NCBI GenBank assembly: GCA_945860785.1
Contig: CAMATD010000027.1
Coordinates: 1-33,774, forward strand
Reading direction: 5' to 3'
Length of the DNA: 33,774 nt
DNA from: Variovorax sp. YR752
Lineage (GTDB): Bacteria > Pseudomonadota > Gammaproteobacteria > Burkholderiales > Burkholderiaceae_C
Under the pieces are notes generated by a model, which made no database searches, was not told the DNA's origin, and worked only from the letters and a program-made list of their open reading frames with translations. A program made the translations under genes and the position numbers. Below are positions 17,085 through 25,266 of the stretch, in pieces; positions within the stretch are counted from its first letter, which is position 1, and each line of letters begins with the position of its first letter.

Positions 17085-18029
17085 ATGAAGCTGCAACAGT
17101 TGCGCGTGCTGCTGGCGGTGGCCCAGCACGGCAGCATCCATGAAGCAGCGCGCAGCCTGCACACCACGCAGCCGGCGCTGTCCAAGACCATTGCCGAACT
17201 CGAGCGCGAACTCGGCGTGACGCTGATGTCGCGCTCCACGCGCGGCGTGAGCCTCACGGCCTACGGCGTGGCGCTGGTCAAGCGCGCCAGCCTGGTCGAG
17301 CAGGAGCTGCGGCATGCGCTGGAGGACATCGAGGCGATCCGCGGGCACGACGAGGCGCAGCTCAACATCGGCTTCACCGCGGTGGCCTCGAGCGGGCCGC
17401 TGCCCGATGCGATGGCGTCGTTCCGCCAGCGCTTTCCCAATGTGGCGCTGCGTGGTTTCGAGCTGCGGCCGCAGCAGATCTTCGAGGGCCTGCGCGAAGG
17501 CCGGATCGACCTGGGGATGATCTCGACCTGCAACGGGCCGGGCGCCGGCAGCTTCCAGTGGGAGCCGCTGTTCTCGGTCGCGATGCACCTGTCGGTGCGC
17601 GCCGGCCACCCGCTGCGGCGCGTGCGCAAGCTGCGGACGCTGCTCGATGCCGACTGGCTGGTGCTCGATCCGATCGACGACGCCGGCAGCCCGCTGGTGA
17701 GCACGATGCACATGCACGGCCTCGAAATGCCCCGGCGCATGGTGCAGAGCGCGTCGAACCTGCTCGGCCTGCAACTGGCCACGCAGACCGACCTGATCAG
17801 CATGTGGTCGGACTTCGTCTTTCATGGCGCGGGGCCGCTGCGGCTGCAGTCCGGCCTGCTCGAACGCCTGCCGATCACCGATGAGTTGCCGGATTTCGAT
17901 GTCTTCCTGGTCTACCGTTCGGCCGACCTGATGACCCACATGTGCGCCGAGTTCGTGAAGGAGGCGCGCCACCATGCGAAGGCGAATCCGCCGTGGCGCC
18001 AACCGTGCCGCAAGGCCGGCGCGGCCTAG
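17085..18029 (+). CDS. LysR-type transcriptional regulator
   Basis: A 314-residue regulator with an N-terminal winged helix-turn-helix (about 1-60, AVAQHGSIHEAARSLHTTQPALSKTIAELE) and a periplasmic-binding-protein-like effector domain (about 90-295). It is close behind the asparaginase gene on the same strand, whereas LysR genes are more often divergent from their targets. The likely targets are the asparaginase and the divergent MFS-M20 operon. The last 20 residues are basic and look unconserved. It overlaps the convergent small membrane protein gene by four bases. Confidence 0.93.
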   Translation: MKLQQLRVLLAVAQHGSIHEAARSLHTTQPALSKTIAELERELGVTLMSRSTRGVSLTAYGVALVKRASLVEQELRHALEDIEAIRGHDEAQLNIGFTAVASSGPLPDAMASFRQRFPNVALRGFELRPQQIFEGLREGRIDLGMISTCNGPGAGSFQWEPLFSVAMHLSVRAGHPLRRVRKLRTLLDADWLVLDPIDDAGSPLVSTMHMHGLEMPRRMVQSASNLLGLQLATQTDLISMWSDFVFHGAGPLRLQSGLLERLPITDELPDFDVFLVYRSADLMTHMCAEFVKEARHHAKANPPWRQPCRKAGAA

Positions 18030-18446
18030 CTCGTCGGCGTTTCTTCTTCGGGCGGCGCCTCAGGCCGCGTCAGCATCCAGCTCTGCTGCTTGCCGCCGTT
18101 GAACACGGCGTCGACGTACGAGCCACCCGTGTCGGTCCAGCGGTACAGCTCGGGCTGCTCGTCCTTGGGCGAACGCAGTTCGCCGAGGGCGCGCGTCATG
18201 GCCATGACGTGCATCAGGTTCACGCCCTGCTTGAGCTTGGCGTTGAGCATCAACGCGCTGGCAGACATAACCCACCGGCCGATCCGCGGCCCGCTTGAAC
18301 ACCTGCATGGCGCGGTTGAAGTGCAGCAGCAGGAACATCACGATGACCCCGCCGGTCAGCGCGACACCGGCCCAGCCGTAGCTGCGCCAGGCGAGGGCAA
18401 GAAGGACGATGCCACCCACGGGCACCAGCAATTTCTGGCAATTCAT
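18026..18446 (-). CDS. Small membrane protein of unknown function, one frameshift
   Basis: A protein of about 139 residues once the frame is mended. The N-terminal third has two hydrophobic helices (about 5-42: LLVPVGGIVLLALAW and GVALTGGVIVMFLLLHF). A soluble part with RPVGYV, SALMLNAKLKQGVNLMHVMAMTRALG and YRWTDTGGSYVDAVF follows. I recall similar short proteins in Comamonadaceae genomes, without a proven function. The frame breaks at 18263, where one extra A on the plus strand (T on the coding strand) separates VGYV from ASALMLNA. The start is taken at 18446; an ATG three codons earlier (18455) is also possible. Confidence 0.7.
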
Positions 18447-18499
18447 GGGGCGCATTGTCGCCGCCCGGTGGCCCGCGCCCTGCAGGCTTCATTCGAAAG

Positions 18500-18511
18500 T
18501 TCACATGTGAA
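18500..18511. promoter_or_regulatory. 12-bp perfect palindrome in a divergent gap
   Basis: TTCACATGTGAA lies between the divergent small membrane protein gene (start 18446) and the lipoprotein gene (start 18652). A perfect palindrome here is a candidate operator. It has no spacer between the half-sites, so it does not match a CRP site. The rest of the 205-base gap shows no gene. Confidence 0.35.
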
Positions 18512-18651
18512 TCGGGGGCGCGATTTTGCTGTATCGGCCGTGGCTACCGCCGGGCGCGCGGAGCGGTACTCGCAGCGAAATGCACGGGCTGCAGTAGCCC
18601 CAGGCGGCACATTTCATCTCACGGGCATCAGCCCGGGCCACTGAAAAGCGT

Positions 18652-19107
18652 ATGAATATTCCGCGTTCCGTCACCTTCGTTTATCTCACCCTCGCCGCCA
18701 CGCTCACGGCCACCGTTCTCAGCGGTTGCTACGTGGTGCCGCTCGGACAACCCGCTCCCTCGGCGCCGCCCTCGCAGGCCTATGCCGTCGCGCCGGGCCC
18801 GGTGGCGCAGAGCTTCAGTGCGCGGCTGTATCCGTCGAACGCCGAAGCGGCGCGCTACGGAACCGTCGCAGGCACGGTGACCAACGACATGAACGGCTGC
18901 GGCCACTTCAACGCACAGATCGGCGGTGAACAGTTTCAGGGAGAGGCAACCCGGGTTGCGGGTTCGCGAGGTGCCGGTGTGGCAAACGCCAGCGGCAATC
19001 GCGGCGACAACCTGAGTTGCCAGTACACGATGAACTCGGCCACGTTGGGCAGCGGCCAATGCGTGCTCAACAGCGGGCCGGCGTTCACGATGCACATCGG
19101 GGGATAG
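18652..19107 (+). CDS. Putative lipoprotein of unknown function
   Basis: A 151-residue protein with a lipoprotein signal (hydrophobic LTLAATLTATVL and lipobox LSGC, lipidated Cys26). A Pro/Ala-rich tether of about 25 residues follows, then a small domain with TNDMNGCGHFNAQIGGEQFQGEATR. The domain has three more cysteines (in NGCG, LSCQ and GQCV) that could form a disulphide in the periplasm. The repeated glycines suggest a beta-rich fold. I do not recognise the family. A strong terminator follows directly, so it is probably a single-gene transcript. Confidence 0.8.
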   Translation: MNIPRSVTFVYLTLAATLTATVLSGCYVVPLGQPAPSAPPSQAYAVAPGPVAQSFSARLYPSNAEAARYGTVAGTVTNDMNGCGHFNAQIGGEQFQGEATRVAGSRGAGVANASGNRGDNLSCQYTMNSATLGSGQCVLNSGPAFTMHIGG

Positions 19108-19115
19108 GGAGGGTG

Positions 19116-19150
19116 GCCCGGCGCGTCACTGACGCGCCGGGCATTTTTTT
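19116..19150 (+). terminator. Rho-independent terminator of the lipoprotein gene
   Basis: A perfect 12-bp stem (GCCCGGCGCGTC, 19116-19127, pairing with 19131-19142) has a three-base loop and is followed by ATTTTTTT at 19143-19150. It lies 9 bases after the lipoprotein stop codon. radA ends at 19159 on the opposite strand; in that direction the hairpin has no T-tract after it. Confidence 0.93.
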
Positions 19151-19158
19151 CCCAAAGA

Positions 19159-20547
19159 TCAATCGAGGCGGCGGACGATGTCCATCGCCTCTTCGATGCG
19201 TTCGACGGGGTGGATCGTCAGGCCTTCGATCTCTTTCGCACCCTTGCGCGGCGCATTCGCCTTGGGCACGACGGCCACGCTGAAACCCAGCTTGGCCGCT
19301 TCGCGCAGGCGCTCCTGCCCACGCGGTGCGGGGCGCACTTCACCGGCCAGGCCCACCTCACCGAATGCAATAAAGCCCTTGGGCAGCGGCTTGCCGCGCA
19401 GGCTCGAGGTGATGGCCAGCATCACGGCCAGGTCGGCCGCGGGCTCGCTGATGCGCACGCCACCCACCGCGTTGACGAACACATCCTGGTCCATGCAGGC
19501 CACGCCCGCATGGCGGTGCAGCACCGCCAGCAGCATGGCGAGGCGGTCGCGGTCAAGGCCCACCGAGAGGCGCCGCGGGCTCGGTCCGCCGTTGTCGACC
19601 AACGCCTGGATCTCCACCAGCATCGGCCGCGTGCCTTCCAGAGTGACCAGCACCACGCTGCCGGGCACCGGCTCGGCATGCTGGCTCAGGAAGATCGCGC
19701 TCGGGTTGGCCACGCCCTTCAGGCCGCGCTCGGTCATCGCGAACACGCCGATCTCGTTGACCGCGCCGAAGCGGTTCTTGATGGCGCGCACGAGGCGGAA
19801 GCTCGAATGCGTGTCGCCTTCGAAGTACAGCACCGTGTCGACCCTGTGCTCGAGCACGCGCGGCCCGGCGAGCGCGCCTTCCTTGGTGACATGCCCCACC
19901 AGCACCACCGCCGTGCCGCTGGTCTTGGCGAAGCGCGTGAGGTGGGCCGCGCATTCGCGCACCTGGGCCACCGAGCCGGGGGCCGAGGTGAGCTGATCGG
20001 AATACACCGTCTGGATCGAGTCGATCACCGCGATCGCGGGCCGCGTGGCGTCGAGCGTGGCGATGATCTTCTCGAGCTGGATCTCGGCCAGCACCTGCAC
20101 CTGCGAGTGATCGAGCCCGAGCCGGCGCGAGCGCAGCGCGACCTGCGCGCCGCTTTCTTCGCCGGTGACGTAGAGCGCGTTCTGCCCCGCGCGCTGCAGC
20201 GCATCGACCGCCTGCAGCAGCAGCGTCGACTTGCCGATGCCCGGGTCGCCGCCGATCAGCGTGACGCCGCCCGACACGATGCCGCCGCCCAGCACGCGGT
20301 CGAGTTCATCGAGCCCGGTGGGCGTGCGCGCGATGTCGGTGGCCTCGATTTCAGAGAGCGTGGCGAGTTCGGAGACGCCCGCCAGCGGCGAGAACTGCGT
20401 GCCAAAGCGGTTGTTGGCCGGCGCGCCGCTGCCGGCGGCCTGCTCGATCAGTGTGTTCCAGGCGCCGCAACTCGGGCATTTGCCGAGCCACTTGGGGCTG
20501 GTGCCGCCGCATTCGCTGCAGACGAAAAGAGATTTGTCCTTGGCCAT
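19159..20547 (-). CDS. radA: DNA repair protein RadA
   Basis: A 462-residue RecA-like branch-migration ATPase that processes recombination intermediates. In order it has a four-cysteine zinc finger (Cys10, 13, 24, 27), Walker A GGDPGIGKST (99-108), GEESGAQV (about 129-136), the RadA-specific KNRFG (257-261) and a C-terminal Lon-protease-like domain (DVFVNAVGGVRISEPAADLAV). Length and motifs match the family. It reads away from the hpa operon, and the gap of 99 bases contains the HpaR operator. Confidence 0.97.
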   Translation of the reverse strand: MAKDKSLFVCSECGGTSPKWLGKCPSCGAWNTLIEQAAGSGAPANNRFGTQFSPLAGVSELATLSEIEATDIARTPTGLDELDRVLGGGIVSGGVTLIGGDPGIGKSTLLLQAVDALQRAGQNALYVTGEESGAQVALRSRRLGLDHSQVQVLAEIQLEKIIATLDATRPAIAVIDSIQTVYSDQLTSAPGSVAQVRECAAHLTRFAKTSGTAVVLVGHVTKEGALAGPRVLEHRVDTVLYFEGDTHSSFRLVRAIKNRFGAVNEIGVFAMTERGLKGVANPSAIFLSQHAEPVPGSVVLVTLEGTRPMLVEIQALVDNGGPSPRRLSVGLDRDRLAMLLAVLHRHAGVACMDQDVFVNAVGGVRISEPAADLAVMLAITSSLRGKPLPKGFIAFGEVGLAGEVRPAPRGQERLREAAKLGFSVAVVPKANAPRKGAKEIEGLTIHPVERIEEAMDIVRRLD

Positions 20548-20610
20548 GCAGCGAGTTTAGGTGTCCGCACAAACCCTGATACCGACTGCCTAGGAAAGAA
20601 ATGACGAATC

Positions 20611-20626
20611 ATTTAACATGTTAAAT
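20611..20626. promoter_or_regulatory. Palindromic operator, probably for HpaR
   Basis: ATTTAACATGTTAAAT is a perfect 16-bp palindrome 20 bases before the hpaR start, in a short AT-rich stretch. MarR-family regulators bind such palindromes and usually repress their own operon. It overlaps the likely promoter (-10-like TTAAAT), so binding would block transcription of the whole downstream operon. It also lies about 65 bases before the radA start on the other strand. Confidence 0.65.
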
Positions 20627-20646
20627 AATTTCGAGAGGCACCGCTT

Positions 20647-21081
20647 TTGAGCACCACCTTCACGCACCGCAACTTGCCGCGCCTGCTCCTGCAGGCCCGC
20701 GAGGCCGTGATGGCCCACACACGGCCCAGCCTGCGCGAGCACGCGCTGTCCGACCAGCAATGGCGCGTGCTGCGCGTGCTCGGCGAGCACGGCGCGGTCG
20801 ACACCGGCCGCCTCGCGCGCGAGGCCTTCATCCTCGGCCCGAGCCTCACCGGCGTGCTCGCACGCATGGAGCGCGACAACCTCATCACCCGCGGCCGCGA
20901 CCCGGCCGATCAGCGCCGCACCGTGGTCGAAGCCACGCCGCATGGCATGAAGCTGGTGAAGCGGCTGGGAAGCAGCATTGAGTCGCACTACGAGTGGATG
21001 GAAAAGTCCCTGGGCAAAGCCAAGCTCACGCAGCTCTACGGGCTGCTCGACGAACTGATCGCACTGGAGCAGCCCTCATGA
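20647..21081 (+). CDS. hpaR: MarR-family regulator HpaR
   Basis: A 144-residue MarR-type repressor, the usual regulator of the homoprotocatechuate operon. It is expected to release DNA when 4-hydroxyphenylacetate or homoprotocatechuate binds. The winged helix region spans about 36-100 (LSDQQWRVLRVLGEH, then ILGPSLTGVLARMERDNLITRGRDPADQRRT). The start is a TTG at 20647; GAGAGG lies about 8 bases upstream and the reading N-terminal MSTTFTHRNLPRLLLQARE fits the family. The rare start may keep its level low. Its stop overlaps the hpaG1 ATG (ATGA). Confidence 0.9.
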   Translation: MSTTFTHRNLPRLLLQAREAVMAHTRPSLREHALSDQQWRVLRVLGEHGAVDTGRLAREAFILGPSLTGVLARMERDNLITRGRDPADQRRTVVEATPHGMKLVKRLGSSIESHYEWMEKSLGKAKLTQLYGLLDELIALEQPS

Positions 21082-21729
21082 GCAGCACCTCGCACGTCCT
21101 CCCGCAATACCTTCCGACCGGCACCGTGTACGGCACGCTGCTGAACTTCCGCGCCGAGGTCGAGGCGCTCGCGCCGCAGATGACGCAGCCGCCCTACAAG
21201 GCGCCGCCGAAGGCACCGGTGCTCTACGTGAAGACCGCCAACACCTGGAGCCCGCACGGCAGCGCCATCGCCGTGCCTTCATCGGTGCCCGAGGTGGAGA
21301 TCGGCGCCAGCATCGGCATGGTGATCGACGCCGAGGGTGATGTCGAAGGCTTCGTGCTGATGAACGACCTGTCGATTCCGCATGCGAGCTTCTTCCGGCC
21401 GCCGGTGAAGTTCAAGTGCGTCGATGGCTTCCTCGGCATCGGCCCGGCGCTGCGCGATGCACAGGAGGTGGCCGACCCCGCGAACTTCCGCGTCAAGGTG
21501 CGCATCAACGGCGCACTGAAGCAGTGCTATCGATTTTTCGCAACTCGTGCGGCCGGCGCAGCAGCTGCTCGCCGATGTCGGCGACTTCATGACGCTCGCG
21601 CACGGCGATGTGCTGATGCTGGGCTGCGACGCGGGCCGGCCGCTGGCGCGCGCGGGCGACCGCATCGAGATCTCCGCACCGGGGTTCGAGACATTGAGCA
21701 ACACGCTGGTGCAGGAGGCTGCCGCATGA
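21078..21729 (+). CDS. hpaG1: HpaG1, first subunit of the homoprotocatechuate isomerase/decarboxylase, one frameshift
   Basis: Fumarylacetoacetate-hydrolase-fold protein of about 216 residues, corresponding to the first half of the fused HpaG of enterobacteria. With HpaG2 it carries out isomerisation and decarboxylation of 5-oxopent-3-ene-1,2,5-tricarboxylate. Seen are YGTLLNFRAEVEAL, PVLYVKTANTWSP and a C-terminal GDVLMLGCDAGRPLARAGDRIEI. The frame breaks near 21528: removing one T from TGCTATCGAT joins INGALKQC to IDFSQLVRPAQQLL. It is coupled by ATGA overlaps to hpaR and hpaG2. Confidence 0.85.
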
Positions 21730-22500
21730 AGCACGCACGCGTCATCCACGAAGGCCGCGAACACGCCGGCACCGCCCACGAATTCAACGGCCAGCCCGAC
21801 GCCGCCGTGCGCCTGGAAGACGGCCGCATCGTGCCGCAAGACCAGCTCACCTGGCTGCCGCCGCTCGCGCCCACCGCACGCCCGCGCACCATCCTCGCGC
21901 TAGGCCTCAACTACGCCGACCACGCCAAGGAACTCGAATTCAAGGCGCCCGAAGAACCGCTGGTGTTCGTCAAGGGACAGAGCACGCTGATCGGCCACCG
22001 CCAGCTCACGCACCGCCCGGCCGGCGTGCAGTTCATGCACTACGAGTGCGTAGCTGGCCATCGTGGTCGGCAGAACCGCGAAGAACGTGAAGCGCGACGA
22101 CGCCTACGACTTCATCGGCGGCTACACCGTGGCCAACGACTACGCCATTCGCGACTACCTTGAGAACTGGTATCGCCCCAACCTGCGCGTGAAGAACCGT
22201 GACACCTGCACGCCGCTTGGGCCCTGGTTCGTCGACGCGGCCGACGTACCCGACCCCATGGCGCTCGCACTGCGCACCACCGTCAACGGCACCGTCACGC
22301 AGCAAGGCAACACGCGCGACATGATCTTCGACGCACCCTTCCTCATCGAATACTTCAGCCGCTTCATGACGTTGTCGCCGGGCGACCTGATCCTCACGGG
22401 CACGCCCGACGGCGTGGTCGATTGCAAGCCCGGCGATGTGATCGTCACCGAGATCGATCACATCGGCGCGCTCCAGAACACCATCCAAGGAAAAGCATGA
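21726..22500 (+). CDS. hpaG2: HpaG2, second subunit of the isomerase/decarboxylase, one frameshift
   Basis: Fumarylacetoacetate-hydrolase-fold protein of about 257 residues, the second half of HpaG. The family core is clear: LGLNYADHAKE, EPLVFVKG, the metal-binding HYECELA motif and FLIEYFSRFMTLSPGDLILTGTPDG near the C-terminus. The frame breaks at 22051, where one extra T turns GCGAGCTG into GCGTAGCTG; removing it restores HYECELAIVVGRTAKNV. It shares four-base overlaps with hpaG1 and hpaE. Confidence 0.87.
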
Positions 22501-23959
22501 GAGTCGATCACCTGATCAACGGCAAGCGCGTTGCCGGCACGGACTACTTCGAGACCGTCAACCCCGCCACGCAGGAAGTGCTGGCCGAAGTCGCCTCGGG
22601 CGGCGAAGCCGAAGTGAACGCGGCTGTGGCCGCCGCCAAGGAGGCCTTTCCGAAGTGGGCCGGCCTGCCCGCGCCCGAACGCGCAAAGCTGATCCGCAAG
22701 CTCGGCGAGCTGATCGCAGCGCACGTGCCCGAGATCGCGCAGACCGAGACCAACGACTGCGGCCAGGTGATCGCGCAGACCGGCAAGCAGCTGATTCCAC
22801 GCGCGGCCGACAACTTCTACTACTTCGCCGAGATGTGCACGCGCGTGATGGCCACACCTACCCCACGCCCACGCACCTGAACTACACACTGTTCCACCCG
22901 GTGGGCGTGTGCGCGCTGATCAGTCCGTGGAACGTGCCCTTCATGACGGCCACCTGGAAGGTCGCGCCTTGCCTCGCCTTCGGCAACACCGCCGTGCTGA
23001 AGATGAGCGAACTCTCGCCGCTCACGGCCGCGCGCCTGGGCGAGCTCGCGCTCGAAGCCGGCATTCCGCCCGGCGTGCTGAACCTCGTGCACGGCTACGG
23101 CAAGGAAGCCGGCGAGCCGCTGGTGGGCCACCCCGATGTGCGCGCGATTTCGTTCACCGGCTCCACCGCCACGGGCAACCGCATCGTCAAGAGCGCGGAC
23201 CTCAAGAAGTTCAGCATGGAGCTGGGCGGCAAGAGCCCCTTCGTGATCTTCGACGACGTCGACCTCGACCGCGCGCTCGACGCGGCCGTGTTCATGATCT
23301 TCAGCAACAACGGCGAGCGCTGCACGGCCGGCTCGCGCATCCTGGTGCAGCAGTCGATCTATGCCGACTTCGCCGCGAAGTTTGCCGAACGCGCGAAGCG
23401 CATCACGGTGGGTGACCCGCTCGACGAGAAGACCATCGTCGGCCCGATGATTTCGCAGGCCCACTTGGCCAAGGTGCGCAGCTACATCGAGCTGGGTCCG
23501 AAGGAAGGCGCGACGCTGCTGTGCGGCGGCCTCGATGCGCCTTCGAACCTGCCGGACCGCGTGAAGAAGGGCAACTACGTCATGCCCACCGTGTTCGCCG
23601 ATGTCGACAACCGCATGAAGATCGCGCAGGACGAGATCTTCGGCCCGGTCGCCTGCCTGATTCCGTTCAAGGACGAGGCCGACGCGATCCGCCTGGCCAA
23701 CGACATCCAATACGGCCTGAGCAGCTACGTGTGGACCGAGAACATCGGCAAGGCCCACCGCGTGGCCGCGGCCGTGGAAGCAGGCATGTGCTTCGTCAAC
23801 AGCCAGAACGTGCGCGACCTGCGCCAGCCCTTCGGCGGCACCAAGGCCTCGGGCACGGGCCGCGAGGGCGGCACCTGGAGCTACGAGGTGTTCTGCGAAC
23901 CGAAGAACATCGCCGTGTCGATGGGCTCGCACCACATTCCGCACTGGGGCTTGGCGTGA
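22497..23959 (+). CDS. hpaE: 5-carboxymethyl-2-hydroxymuconate semialdehyde dehydrogenase, one frameshift
   Basis: NAD-dependent aldehyde dehydrogenase of about 487 residues that oxidises the ring-cleavage product of homoprotocatechuate. Seen are the N-terminal HLINGKRVAG, the cofactor loop SPWNVPFMTATWK, FTGSTATG, the catalytic glutamate in MELGGKSP, the catalytic cysteine in NNGERCTAGSRI and the C-terminal PFGGTKASGTGREGG. The frame breaks at about 22846: one missing G (GTGGAT read as GTGAT) joins MCTRV to DGHTYPTPTHL. It overlaps hpaG2 upstream (ATGA) and the Bug gene downstream (GTGA). Confidence 0.9.
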
Positions 23960-24927
23960 ACACAGGCCGCCGCGCGCTGCTGCAGGGTATCGCCGCATTC
24001 GCGGCGCTACCGTCGCTCGCACGTGCACGCGGCGATTGGCCCAACAGGCCGGTGGCATCGTCGTGCCCTTCACGCCCGGCGGCACCACCGACTTCGTTGC
24101 GCGGCTCGTGGGCGTGGAACTGGGCAAGACGCTGGAGCAGGCCGTGATCGTCGAGAACAAGCCCGGCGCAGGCACGGTGATCGGCGTCGATTCGGTCGCC
24201 AAGTCGGCCCCCGACGGCTACACCTTCGTCTGTGGCCAACAGCTTCACGGCCAACCAGACACTGATCCGCAAGCTGCCCTACGACACGCAGAAGGATCTG
24301 CGCCCGGTGGCGCTCATGGGCATGTCGGAGCACGTGCTCGCCACGCACCCGAACAGTGGCCTGAAGACACTGGCCGACCTGCGCAACCAGGCCAAGGCGA
24401 AGCCGGGCACGTTGAGCTTCGCCTCCTTCGGCAACGGCACGTCGGCGCACCTGTCGGGCGAAATGCTCAAGCTGCAGATGGGCCTCGACATCGTGCACGT
24501 GCCCTACAAGGGGCAAGGCCCGGCGCTCACCGACCTGCTCGGCGGCCAGGTGACGATGATGTTCGGCAACTGGCCCGAGTTCCGAGGCCACATCCAGAGC
24601 GGCAAGCTGGTCGCACTGGGCATGGCGACCGCGCAGCGCTCGCAGTACGCCCCCGCCATACCCACACTGGCCGAACAGGGTGTGGCCATCGAGTCCAATT
24701 CGTGGAATGGTCTGCTGGCACCCGCCGGCACGCCCGATGCCATCGTGCTGCGCATGAACGACGAGGTGAACCGCGCGCTGGCAGGTCCCGCCGTGACCGA
24801 TGCCTTCCGCAAAGGTGGCATCGCGTCGCTGTCGGGCACGCCAGAGCGTTTTGCGGCTTTCATCCAGAGCGAGATCGCGAAGTACGGCGACGTGATCCGC
24901 AAGGCCAACATCCAGGTGGAGGGCTGA
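23956..24927 (+). CDS. Bug-family periplasmic solute receptor in the hpa operon, two frameshifts
   Basis: Exported substrate-binding protein of about 323 residues, of the tripartite tricarboxylate transporter (Bug/TctC) family. The signal peptide (about 1-27) has a twin-arginine-like GRRALLQ. Family motifs are WPNRPV, IVVPFTPGGTTD, VENKPGAGTVIG, SAPDGYTF and HVPYKGQGPAL. The frame breaks twice: a missing G near 24053 (RPV to GIVVPF) and an extra T at 24231 (TFV to VANSFTANQ). It starts at a GTG overlapping the hpaE stop. No membrane components (TctA, TctB) are nearby, so it must work with a distant transporter. Its ligand is probably an aromatic acid fed to this operon, which is an inference from position. 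Confidence 0.85.
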
Positions 24928-24930
24928 ACG

Positions 24931-25266
24931 ATGAGCCTCTATGCGATGCAGAAGTTCCTGTTTGCGCTCAACCGCGAGGCCGAGGTGCAGCGCCGCTACG
25001 CCGAAGGCGGCGACACGCGTGCAGTGCTGCTCGCCGACTACGACCTCAACGACGAAGAACGCGAAGCCATCAGCACCGGCGACATCGGCAAGCTCTACGT
25101 GTTGGGTTGCAATGGCCAGTTGCTCATGCACTTCGCACCATTGCTCGGCATTGCATGGGCCGACTACCTCGAAGCCATGCGCGAAGGCGTGCACAAATAC
25201 GGTCCCGTGCGCGCCGGTATCTACGCCATGACAACCGGCACAGATGAAAAGGTGGCAGGCGTATGA
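24931..25266 (+). CDS. LigA-type small subunit of an extradiol dioxygenase
   Basis: A 111-residue all-helical protein of the LigA superfamily, the alpha subunit of protocatechuate 4,5-dioxygenase-type enzymes. It caps the active site of the catalytic LigB-type subunit. Typical segments are YAMQKFLFALNRE, DYDLNDEEREAISTGDIGKLYVLG and YGPVRAGIYA. It begins 3 bases after the Bug stop and overlaps the next gene by ATGA. Enterobacterial HpaD needs no such subunit, so its presence in the hpaD position is notable. Confidence 0.88.
   Translation: MSLYAMQKFLFALNREAEVQRRYAEGGDTRAVLLADYDLNDEEREAISTGDIGKLYVLGCNGQLLMHFAPLLGIAWADYLEAMREGVHKYGPVRAGIYAMTTGTDEKVAGV

Noticed and set aside
14423..17257. A 944-codon open frame on the minus strand running across the asparaginase gene
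   Set aside because: Only the last 443 codons, from the ATG at 15754, look like a real protein (MFS transporter). The rest is antisense to a clear asparaginase with a signal peptide and active site, and is rich in His, Arg and Ala as expected of a GC-rich shadow frame.
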